Assembly (NCBI RefSeq): GCF_030384665.1
Contig: NC_083680.1
Location: forward strand, 281,001 to 345,000
Source: Lodderomyces elongisporus
Lineage: Eukaryota > Ascomycota > Pichiomycetes > Serinales > Debaryomycetaceae
Direction of reading: 5' to 3'
DNA: 64,000 nt
Positions 40,574-50,254 of the stretch are shown in pieces (within the stretch, counting starts at the first letter, position 1; each line of letters begins with the position of its first letter). Position numbers and translations under genes: made by a program. Under the pieces are notes generated by a model, which saw only the letters and a program-made list of their open reading frames with translations, had not been told where the DNA came from and did not search any database.

Positions 40574-42416
40574 TTATTCTTTTCCATATTCTTTAATTTG
40601 GCATAGACTTATTCTAGGGTCAAAGTATGAAAAGTTACTAAAATCCAGCATGGTAAAATATCGTTTCATCACCAATTCATATAAACACTCATCCATCTCA
40701 TACCAAACCCACTTATTTGCATCCACTCTATTTGCTACTTGTTCCGCATACCATTGTATATAGTCACGCCATATACTATGGTATTTATTGAAATGAAAGC
40801 CCGCAATTGCATTTAAACAAGAATAAACATACAAAATACGCAATGCGTATGGGTGTTTAGCATACAACATAGTCTTGAACTCTTCAGTCAAAATCATTAA
40901 GTACCGGAAAAGAGGTAGCGGGAATCCATATTGCTGCACGCCAAACATTGTATGGCTCAAACACTGGATTTGGACATGTAAAAAACACATATCATGTGAA
41001 GTCTCTGGCGTGATATCACCTGCATCCATCGTTTCGTAAAGACCATGCACAAGATCTTTAATAATTGGAAAATCACAGTCTTTTAGCAGTGGACCCGAAC
41101 GCCCATTATATGAAGGAAAAAACAACAAGCCTCCAATATCACTATTGACAATTGTTGGTTCACATTTGCCTAATGTTTCACGTGACCCATATGCAATAGA
41201 GATCATATCAGGTTCCTCATAATTAAGTTTATCGAAATTGATCAATTTTATTAAGCGATGCGGCTGTAAACCCAAAAAGGAGTATGTGAGTATACTAGAA
41301 ACGGCTAGTTCCTTGGCTATACTCTGACTTAGAAAACCTCCATTATGGACAACTTGTGCATTATTAATCACATCTCTAGTTTTGCTAATCGTTTGCAAGA
41401 AGTATTTTGATGGCTGGAAATACATTTGAGTTGAGGCTGATGATGTTGTTGTTTGTATGTGTCTTTTTTCAATCTCTTCTTTCGCCTCTTCCTCCTTTTC
41501 CTCCTCCTCCTCCTGTATAGGGTCATATTCTATATAGGTATAGTTATCGGTAAATTGGACAAATTCGAGGTCCATTGCTGTGCTTAAGCCCATTGCGGCA
41601 AATGAAAATATCAGTTGGCGTACCAAGTCACTTTGGAAAAACAAGTGTGGAACCTTGTACTTCCATGCGTCATGAACAGGTGTTATTATGTCATGAGAGA
41701 ATATTGAGATACACGCCGCGTCGAAATATTTTAGGAGTCGAAGTTCAAACATTGAAATACCAAGTATTGAAGTAGCCTGGTTGAGCATCTTTGTTCTATT
41801 GATGTTGTCTTGTTCGACATTTTGGTAATTTCTTACTTTAAATTCTTCTAGCTGTAGTTGTTCTTCTGAATGTATTGATGTTGGTGTTTTTGCTTGGGAG
41901 CATTGTGTGTATTCACAACTTTGAGGAGTATAATTTAGCAATTGATCAATGTAGGTGGTGTTAGAGTCTTCATCCATTAATGAATCTGTTGAGGAGCTGC
42001 CATCTTCACTATTTGGAGTTTGGATTCCATATTGAGGTATCTGGTGATGATGCGATTGATTATTGGGGGTTTGGCCAAGAATGGTGGTTGGTGCTTGTAG
42101 TGGCACTTGTAATTCCAATCTCACGCTGTTTGGATATATACACTCTTTTGCTCTATGTAGACAATATTCGCAACTCGGTTTTGCTTCATTGCACTATTAA
42201 GTCTAGTTAGTACTTGTTTGTTTTTTCAATTTTATTTTTTTTAAAAGAAAATATACTATTTTTAAATGAATACAAAAAAGGAATAATAATATGGTGGTGG
42301 GTGGTGGTGTTTGTTGAACATACTTTGATTCGCAATTTTTTACAACTGAGACATCCAGTTCTTGATTTCTTTGATGTTCTTCGCTTTGCTCCCTTTGCAA
42401 CAATGGTTCTTGTCAT
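40574..42416 (-). CDS. Zn(II)2Cys6 transcription factor, array member 3, two exons
   Basis: Exon 1 is 42416-42324 (31 codons) and exon 2 is 42193-40574 (539 codons plus stop), giving 570 residues. The 130 bp intron has donor GTATGT (42323-42318), branch TACTAAC (42212-42206) and acceptor TAG ending at 42194. The joined cluster has Cys22, 25, 32, 39, 42 and 49 (SRTGCLSCKKLRIK plus CNEAKPSCEYCLHRAKEC), with the same spacing as its neighbours. Shared blocks: ILGISMFELRLLKYFDAAC, AWKYKVPHLFFQSDLVRQLI, ELAVSSILTYSFLGLQPHRL and HPYALRILYVYSCLNAIAGF. The run EEEEEKEEEAKEE lies in the variable middle. By eye it is closer to member 2 than to member 1 (both share FSFAAMGLS and HR/NRLIKLINF). Confidence 0.88.
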
Positions 42417-42980
42417 TGGTTGGTGAAAGGATGATCTGCTAGGTCAATTGCTTGGTTTATAAAAAATAATACAAAATGTACATCTTATATATATCTGATA
42501 TATCTACTGTGTCTATTGTGTCTATGTATATGTGTGTGCATATAATGTATTTTCTCTCTCTCTCTCCCATTTTATATTTAACCTGGAGTCATTGCAATAT
42601 TTTTTTTAAGTTCGGACTTTAGCTCCGCCTCACGGAACGAGTAGTTGATAGGTAATGCCGATACCGCTTATTAGTCTATATACTAGTTTTGTTTCCTTTC
42701 TAATGAATTTTTACGAGATTTGGTTGCAAGTACTGGTTAATGGAAAGCAAAGAGTAGCAATTAGGAATGGTGGAGTTGTTTTGAATAGTACAGGTTTAGT
42801 AACAAACTGATTGAGAATATATATATAGATATATATATATATATATATAGATTCTCTTACACAATATTAATCATTCGTAACATTCATTAATCTATAAAGT
42901 CCACTTTTAAAGTATGCATACTTTTTTTTTAAGTTCCTATTTTAAAAGAGTATTGGTGTAAATCGAGTTTGTGAATAAGT
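42417..42980. promoter_or_regulatory. Upstream region of array member 3
   Basis: A 564 bp region with CCG-N5-CGG at 42625-42635, a (TC)n tract at 42553-42566, a long TA-rich repeat at about 42818-42849, and the 3' side of the next minus-strand gene. Confidence 0.6.
42625..42635. promoter_or_regulatory. CCG-N5-CGG, candidate Zn-cluster site
   Basis: CCGCCTCACGG has two inverted CGG half-sites five bases apart, the type of site used by many Zn(II)2Cys6 dimers. A related sequence GCCTCACACGGAAC is found upstream of array member 2 at 39884-39897. Confidence 0.45.
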
Positions 42981-44291
42981 TTAAACGATTGTCTTCAAGT
43001 ACTCGATATACGATACCCATTTCTTGTCTTCAATGATATCGTCGTGCAAGAGTTTATAAAATGATTCGCAAGCTTGTTGCGATAACTTTGCATTGTTTAA
43101 AGTGAGTGTGGTTTCAAGTTCATGATAGTATCCTTTAATCACATCCAAACTCTCGCAACTCGTCTCTTCTTTTCCATCTTCTTTTTCCAGTTTGTCTTCT
43201 TCAATCATTTCTTCAATCATCAAATTGTATTCGTATAATCCATCTATAATGACATCCAATATTCCGTGAACCAACTGGCTCAAGTTATTCTCCACCAACT
43301 GGTCCAATCGCAGTTTGATGTGTTTCAAGTTTGTTAATGTAACGTCGTGTGCATTAATTTTTTTCAAAAAGCAGTTAAACATTGTAATAACGGAGACCAA
43401 TTCGACTGAGCTAATGTATAAAGCATCCAATTTCTCTATAATGAGGGGGTGGTGGTGGTGTTTTAAAGTCAAAATGTTTGGGTTGAGCACAAAGTCGTGG
43501 CTAAAGCTATCAAATTCTTGGTTGATAAAGTGTTGTCGTAATTGCAAGAGACTATTGGCGTAAAATACTTCGGTTGAAAAGAAACTTGCGAGTATTTGTG
43601 ATGCAGATTGTTTGGGGTTTGTGATTGAGGGAAAAGTTTGTTTTACATCGCTTAGAAATGCAGCTGCTGCAATAGTGTCTTCGTTGATGTTGCGTTCTTG
43701 GTTTCTGCTGATGGACAAGTCGGGTGTGAGAATAGAGTATGCTTCGGAAATAATGCTTTCAGATTCATCCTCTTCTTCTTCAAAATCTGCAAAATCTTCG
43801 TATTCTTCTCCAGCTGCTGATGTTCGTCCACCATTATACTCTGCGAAAAAGGCAAAGTTTTTGGTGAAACATTGTTTGCTATTTATGTTATTTATGTTAT
43901 TTATGTTATTTATGTTATTTATGTTATTTATGTTATTCAAGTTGTTGCTGGTTAGTGATGGTGATAGTGCAGCAGTCATAATAATTTTTGTTGGTTGTGG
44001 TGATATGGGTGCAGATTCGTATTGCAAGTACAGAGTGGTTGAGTGTGTGGGTGTTGTTGGAGTTGGAAGGGATGGTGTTACTGGTAGTGATGCAAATGCA
44101 CAATTTTGTAGATTATCCTTTAATGTAGGTAAAGCAGATAATGAGCGTAGGTTGGATGTGCTTTTGATAGTAGATGTGGTATTAGATGATGGTTGTGGTG
44201 GTGGTGGTGGTACTGTTGATGTGGAAGTTGCTGTTGCTGTTGCTGTTGTAGCTGTTGTGTTTCCAGCTGATTGTCGACCAAGCACAGACAT
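42981..44291 (-). CDS. Low-complexity protein of unknown function
   Basis: A 436-residue protein that I do not recognise. The N-terminal 130 residues are Thr/Ala/Pro/Ser-rich, then an Asn-Ile-Asn repeat (about 119-139) encoded by six copies of a 9-bp unit, and an acidic stretch EEYEDFADFEEEEDESES (about 164-181). The C-terminal half is ordered and helical: SASQILASFFSTEVFYANSLLQ, LIIEKLDALYISSVELVSVI, LVENNLSQLVHGILDVIIDG and CESFYKLLHDDI. The first of these loosely resembles the opening helix of a Dbl-homology RhoGEF domain (E-x-x-x-T-E-x-x-Y-x-x-x-L), but the conserved PVQR helix is not visible, so no function is assigned. The ATG follows an A-rich leader. Confidence 0.7.
   Translation of the reverse strand: MSVLGRQSAGNTTATTATATATSTSTVPPPPPQPSSNTTSTIKSTSNLRSLSALPTLKDNLQNCAFASLPVTPSLPTPTTPTHSTTLYLQYESAPISPQPTKIIMTAALSPSLTSNNLNNINNINNINNINNINNINSKQCFTKNFAFFAEYNGGRTSAAGEEYEDFADFEEEEDESESIISEAYSILTPDLSISRNQERNINEDTIAAAAFLSDVKQTFPSITNPKQSASQILASFFSTEVFYANSLLQLRQHFINQEFDSFSHDFVLNPNILTLKHHHHPLIIEKLDALYISSVELVSVITMFNCFLKKINAHDVTLTNLKHIKLRLDQLVENNLSQLVHGILDVIIDGLYEYNLMIEEMIEEDKLEKEDGKEETSCESLDVIKGYYHELETTLTLNNAKLSQQACESFYKLLHDDIIEDKKWVSYIEYLKTIV
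43880..43937 (-). repeat. 9-bp coding repeat (Asn-Ile-Asn)n
   Basis: Six copies of a 9-bp unit (TTTATGTTA on the plus strand) encode N-I-N triplets in the low-complexity protein. Confidence 0.9.
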
Positions 44292-45225
44292 GACAAATTT
44301 GTTTTAATAGTGTAGAAAATATTAAGTAATGTTAAAGAAAGGAATATGAAAGAAAGGAAGAAAAAGAAGAAAGATAACTAGTGTAGAATAGATGATGATG
44401 GCCAAGGTGTTTAACTTATATATCATCCCACTCTCCAAAACAGATCTTTATATATTTTGTATATTCTGTTTCTACTTCTGTTTCTGTTTCTGTGTCTCTT
44501 CTTTTCTTTTAAACTTCCCTTTAGCTTTGCTTTGGGCTTCTCAGTAGAGTTCTTATTATTATAATAATGTTTGCACTTGACGTGCCTTCCCTCTCTCTCT
44601 CTGTCTCTATAGCCTTCCACCCCTCCATCTATCCATCCATCCATCCTCCAACCACTTGAAAAAATAAAAAATAAAATGAAAGAAACAAGTGACGCCTCAT
44701 GTACGAGTGTCTATTTTGGTTATTGTACTTCTCCTCACTTGTGTTTTTGTGTTTGTGTTTGTTTTTGTGTAATGTGCATTCCCCTCCCATGAGAGTTCGC
44801 AATTCCGTTAAGTATTTATTTGGGATACATATGCACAGAGTGTTAAGTATAGCAAAAGTAACAGTAAAAAAAGTAACAGTAAAAAAAGTAATAGTAAAAA
44901 AGAGAGAAGGTGGTCTAGACTGTTAAAATAATATATACATCTATTACTTCAAAAGTAGTCTCTTGTCAATTGCTAAACGTTGCTTTAGCAAAGGGGCCTC
45001 TACATACCAAGTGTAAGTCAAAAAAAACAGGAGAGAGAGAAAGAGTAAGAGTAACAGAGACAGAGACAGAGACCAACATGGATAAACAACTCCAGTTAAT
45101 TCAAATCGACTTATGAATAGTTTCAGTAATATTGATTACAGCCACCAACACTTATTCCATAAATCATTTAACTCAACAATCTTCATCTACTTCTTTCCAT
45201 TTCTCTCCTTTCCTCTCCCTTTCTT

Positions 45226-45250
45226 CCCCCCCCCCCCCACACACACACAG
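45226..45250. repeat. C13 homopolymer followed by (AC)n
   Basis: Thirteen consecutive C at 45226-45238, then alternating AC to about 45250. Long G/C runs are unusual in this AT-rich DNA. Confidence 0.85.
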
Positions 45251-46631
45251 ACAGAGTTAGTCCCAATATCAAAGTACTACATTTCTTGTCCAAAGTCTAA
45301 TTGAAGTACTCCACTTCAGCTCCACATCTCCACATCTACACACCCACACACTTCATTACTCCACAACATCAACATCAGCTGAGGACACTTCTTGTTCTTT
45401 TTCTTCTTCTGTTTTTCTTGATTTGTTGTTCTAGTTGTTCTAGTAGTTGTTCTTGGTTAAACACACTTTTTCAATGGATCTCTCCTCCACGGGGTAAGAA
45501 CATAGAGAGAGAGAGAAATGCAAGTACATTTCTCCACAAAGACACCCCCCACCCATTCACCCATGCATATAGATATGCATATACGTATATAAGTATACCC
45601 GCGCGGCATCCCCTCTTTTTTTTTCTTTTTTTTCTTCTTCTTTTTTCTTCTGTGTTCTCTTTTTCTTCTTTGTTCTCTTGTTTTGAGCTTCTCTTTCTCT
45701 TTTTTCTCCTTTTGGGGGTGATTCCAATGTAAAGCCAAAAGACAAAATTATGCCGAGGGATTCGGGAAATCGGAGTAAGAAATTAACAAAGTGTATAGAG
45801 AGCACCAATCAAAAAAAAAAGAAGTCTCTATCCCTTTTTACACAGCAATCTTTTTTTTCACTTAAATTAATACTCAAGATACCTTATGAAGATAAAAAGA
45901 AATAGCAAACGTCTCGGAAGATGGGTTTATTAACATGTGTGATACAAGGCTTGCTCATGGTAACGAAAACAAAAAGAAAAGAAAAAGAAAAGAAGAGGAT
46001 CCTACAATTGTGTGGCACAACTTGATATCAATACAATTGTTGTTATAATTGTTATTGTTGTTGTTATTGTCATTCTTTGTACTTTGTACCTTTGACAATT
46101 GCAAGTCGTGATTTTGTGCACTTTATGCCAATTGAATATATTACCAGCAACCATCGTCTCTATTTAGTTATTTTCTATTCTATTCTTGTTTTTTGACCCA
46201 AAGAATCACAAATTGTTAGCAGCAACCGTTTTTTTTGTTTTGTTTTTCGCTTATACCTTTAGACTAGAGAGACTAAACAATAATAACAATAATAACAACA
46301 ACAACAACAACAGAGGAGGACCTCATTTACCTTTAATTGTTTGTTGGTTGTTTCTTTCACCCAACTTCCTATTTTTCTTTTACTACAGCTCAGTGTTTCC
46401 TTTTACCTTTCCACTAACTTACAATTTGGATTGGACCAACAGTTTAGTATTCCAATCTAAATCAAACTGATCTCTCATTACATAAACCTTAAACGTAGAC
46501 TATTAGAGATGACTCAGAACAAAAGGTTTTATTGTGTATAAACAACTATTTAGAAAAAGAATAGAAACAGAGAAACAGAACAAAGAAAAGAGTGATGTAA
46601 TCAATTCCTAACCAACAATAAAGATTAAAAA

Positions 46632-46700
46632 ATGGGTAACTGTGGTACTAAGAATAGTAGTAGTGGTAGTAGTAGTAGCAGTACTGATGGTATATACTGA
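46632..46700 (+). CDS. Possible 22-residue ORF with an MGNC lipidation motif
   Basis: An ATG in a favourable A-rich context opens MGNCGTKNSSSGSSSSS followed by TDGIY and a stop. Gly2 and Cys4 form the pattern of dual N-myristoylated and palmitoylated membrane proteins, with a Ser-rich tail. It is too short to support from codon usage, the Ser part comes from an (AGT)n repeat, and no downstream exon with a branch point and acceptor is visible. It may be chance, a leader peptide or a true micropeptide. Confidence 0.2.
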   Translation: MGNCGTKNSSSGSSSSSTDGIY

Positions 46701-47725
46701 GAGCAACTGAACTCCGTTCTGGAACATTTTGAAAATTAATTTTTATTTTTATTTTTAATTTTTTTTAATTCATATTTCCATTGCATTGTATACTGGATAT
46801 ATATTTTATAATTGCTCATAATTTCTCTTCCAAATGCCATAGAAAATATAGCTAAAGACTGATACAGAGACAGGAATGAAAGCAAGCTAAAGTTTATATC
46901 CTTCTAGACTTTGATCTGATGAATCACACTTTTTCATTGACAACGACATTTAATTAGAGTATATGACAAGCAAATACTCTAGAACTAGATAACAGGAAGT
47001 ATAAAAGGAAAACAAAGAAGAATTCAGTAACAATAAGATATGGAAAGGGGAAATAAAATAAAGATAAATAAAAAGGGGGGTGTTTCCACACACACATACT
47101 TTCTATATTCTAGAGAGAAAATAAAAAAAAAACAATAGAAAAAGTTTCTTCTGCAGGTACTATATCCGATAAGATATACAATCAATGAAATTTATATCTG
47201 TCAACAACAATAGCTATACATTCCAGGAATAGAATAAATAGAAAGAAAAACAATAAATACGATCGACAAAACCTCAAGTTTCAAAATAAAACTGGGCTAT
47301 GCTAAACATCAATGTATATACATATACATAGGAAAAAGGAAAAACAAAATAGGGATGTTGATGACGTATTTCCTTTCCAGTTGTCGCAGAACAAAATGCT
47401 ATGATATCAGTATACAGATAAAGACCAAATCTTTTGTATAAAAAAAGAAAGAAAAAAAAAAACAATACTTGTTCTATTGGATCATGAAAAAGGACCCTCT
47501 CTTGACATACTTGCGCAAACTAATACAAATACCCACATTCCCAAGAAAAAAAAAAAAAGAAAAAAAAACATTCATCATTCTATAATGTGTATTTAGAAAG
47601 AAAAAACTAACAAGATTGTGCAAAAACAATCAAAATATACATACTCATCTCTCTCTCTCTCTCTCTCTGCATCATTCACACCAGCACTTTGCTTTATTTT
47701 CTTTTTTTTTTTTAATTCTTTACTT

Positions 47726-48898
47726 CTATAACTCATCCTTTTCCACTACTTTGCTCTTTTTGCTCTTATTCCCCGAGCCTGGTGAAGCTCCGCCAGCCAT
47801 AATAACCTTGTATTCAATAAACAAATCACCAAATCTCTCCTCTTCATCGTGCTCAACCATAATAGGCATACCTTTACCCTTGATAATTTCGACCTCCCCA
47901 TCCAATATACCTTTGCCCACTTGTCTTTTCAACGTCAACTTTGTAACTCCTTCCTCATCTTGATCTCCATCTGGATCTTCACCCAAAAACGGAATTGTTC
48001 TCTCCCATCCTCCATTCAATGCCTCCTCCATCAGCACTGCTTCAGTCCTATACAAATTATCTCCCACACGTCTATATCCCCAACTCTCCACCAACTTCTC
48101 TTTAAACACAATAATCAAGTCACCAGGAACCCATTGTGGATTTCGATCACCCTCTCCTTCCTTAACAACACGACTTCCTCTAGGCTGGCCAGGATGTACA
48201 TAAACATCATAATGTCTCTTGCCCCTCACTGCACCCGCACCACTACACGATTGACATGGTGAAGCAATAGTTTTCCCAGTACCTCCACACAAATCACACA
48301 CCATTCGCAATTGCTGGGCAAACCCTGGTGCTAATTGATGATGCACAGTAATTTGTCCCAGCCCATTACACTTTGAACACACATGTCTCTTGCCATCAGC
48401 AGAACCAGTACCCAGGCACTTTTCACAATCATTCAGCATCTCAACGTCAAACGGTACTGTACGACCATTAAAGAAATCCTTTAACCCCATATTGAGATCC
48501 AATTGCGTATTGGCTCCTCTTTTCAAGCCACCATTACCATGACCTGCACCAGCACCGTGTCCATGTCCACCGAAAAAGTTTCCAAACATATCTCCAAAAT
48601 CAAACCCATGGTGTTGAGGTTGGCCTTCAGGGTCGCCGAATCGATCATAATTCAGACGTTTTGTCGAATCACTCAACACTTCATACGCCTCTCCAATCTC
48701 AATAAACTTATCATGTGCCTCATCATCACCGGGATTCTTATCAGGATGGTACTTGAGTGTGAGTTGTCTGTAGGCCAGCTTGATTTCTCGATCCAGTGCA
48801 TCTTTGTCGACACCAAGGATTTGGTAAAAGTCCTTTTTGGCCAAAACAAGTGAACAGAGCGATAAGAAGATCGTCGATAGTAGGAATGAAAATTGCAT
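47726..48898 (-). CDS. SCJ1: Scj1, ER-lumenal DnaJ co-chaperone
   Basis: A 390-residue type I J-protein (Saccharomyces Scj1 has 377) that works with the Hsp70 Kar2 in the ER lumen. A signal peptide (MQFSFLLSTIFLSLCSLVLA, 1-20) is followed by the J domain (about 22-88) with HPD at 51-53 in KYHPDKNPGDDE, a Gly/Phe and Gly/His region (GFDFGDMFGNFFGGHGHG), and four zinc-binding CxxCxGxG repeats: CEKCLGTG, CSKCNGLG, CDLCGGTG and CQSCSGAG. The substrate-binding C-terminal domains follow, and the protein ends in the retention signal KDEL after a Lys-rich stretch. The start is fixed by the signal peptide. Confidence 0.95.
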   Translation of the reverse strand: MQFSFLLSTIFLSLCSLVLAKKDFYQILGVDKDALDREIKLAYRQLTLKYHPDKNPGDDEAHDKFIEIGEAYEVLSDSTKRLNYDRFGDPEGQPQHHGFDFGDMFGNFFGGHGHGAGAGHGNGGLKRGANTQLDLNMGLKDFFNGRTVPFDVEMLNDCEKCLGTGSADGKRHVCSKCNGLGQITVHHQLAPGFAQQLRMVCDLCGGTGKTIASPCQSCSGAGAVRGKRHYDVYVHPGQPRGSRVVKEGEGDRNPQWVPGDLIIVFKEKLVESWGYRRVGDNLYRTEAVLMEEALNGGWERTIPFLGEDPDGDQDEEGVTKLTLKRQVGKGILDGEVEIIKGKGMPIMVEHDEEERFGDLFIEYKVIMAGGASPGSGNKSKKSKVVEKDEL

Positions 48899-50254
48899 TA
48901 TTGATGAAGCTCAACTTTAAACAAAAAAAATAAAAATTAAAAAGGTAAGGTAAGGTAAGTGCTGGCTATGAAGCTTCTATGCTTTTCTTTGGGATTGTGG
49001 AAATAATTGAATAACTAAAAAGAAGAAAAGGAAAGAAAGGGTATGTGGAATGTGTTGCACGTTTTTGCAGTAATTTGTAGAGATTTTTCTGTTTCTTTTT
49101 TTTTGGGGTTTGGTTTTGGTTGTTTAATTTGATAGTTTAGCCACGTATAATTTCTTCTTGGACTCGATCCTTACTATACAAAGTCAAAAATAAAAATAAT
49201 TAAAAGAAAAAAAAAAATAAAAAAAAAAATTTACTTACACGTCAACAACGTCAACCGTTAAAATGTGGAAAAGAGAAAGCAAAAGAACAAATCTATGGGA
49301 GATTTTTTATGGTGTCTGTTAATTGTACCAAAGTACACTACCACCCAGCTTTGTGGTGTTTTTGTGTAATGGGGCAGACTCGTGTCTTAAGATTATATTG
49401 ATTCTGTTTGTTGAGGCTAGAGTAAAGATAGTGAAGAAGGAGAATGGAGTAAAAGTTCTTTTGACCTTTCATTTTTCTCATTGCTTTTTCTATTTTCCAT
49501 TATTTAGCAACTCATAAAAGCTTGGATAGGTTTTTATATCATGTTTTACTTTGGATAATGAACAATTAAAGAATAGGGAAGAGGGGGGGAAGAGGGGGGA
49601 GGAGAAATAAAAGTGGTTTTCCTCTAAAAACATCCTCTCTTCCAATGTAAATTTATCTATTTACGAAAGAAAGTTTGATTTAAAGTTTATAAAGTACTTC
49701 TGAGTTGCTTGTAGTTGGAAACAAATTTCTATCTTTATCAATTAAAGCAATTTTCTCTGTGAAAAACAATTTGTATAATCAATACTCCAAAGCAGTTGGA
49801 ACTCTTCCCCTTTTTTTGCCTTGGTGTACAATATAACTTGCTTTCAGGTTCATGCTAAATAAATGGCACAATTCTTCCAAGTGACTCGCTCAATTCCCTC
49901 CAAATTACTCAAAAAATTATAAAATATACACTTTACAATCAACGCCGGGTGAGCAGTCTATAGTTACCAACAAGGACAAGTCTTTGTAGATGCACTTTTC
50001 TCTTCCGCCCCCTCCAAAAAATAACAAGAACAAAGATGAAAAACAATTGAATCTTTTTGTAGCTCCTTATCTTATCTAAAGCGACTCCTAAAGTTGTATA
50101 CAAGAGAGCAGAAAAATGAAATTTAAAATTTTAAAATTTGAAAATAAAATAAAATAAAATAAAAAGTAAAGATAGAGTCAAAGGAATTGCGTGCGAACAG
50201 TATCAACAATTAACAGTCGATATTCTAATATCCACATTCATTTAATTGGTGCAA
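48899..50254. promoter_or_regulatory. SCJ1/protease divergent intergenic region
   Basis: A 1.36 kb region with (AAGGT)-type repeats at 48940-48958, A-rich sequence at 49190-49235, a G/A-rich tract at 49576-49603 and (AAAAT)n at 50140-50165. No gene or UPRE was recognised with confidence. Confidence 0.6.

Larger units (their letters stand above)
44292..47725. other. 3.4 kb gene-poor region
   Basis: Upstream of the low-complexity protein and downstream of SCJ1. It contains tandem CTGTTT/CTATCC-type pyrimidine repeats near 44470-44645, repeated AAAGTAACAGTAAAA units at 44857-44900, a C13 run with (AC)n at 45226-45250, T/C-rich sequence at 45610-45710, (AAC)n near 46278-46310 and (TC)n at 47649-47669. 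The only small frame worth noting is the 22-codon ORF at 46632. Other frames lack ATG starts or are simple-repeat translations. Confidence 0.6.

Noticed and set aside
46186..46470. 94-codon plus-strand frame with an Asn run
   Set aside because: Starts at TTG, contains an (AAC)n translation, and has no recognisable segment.
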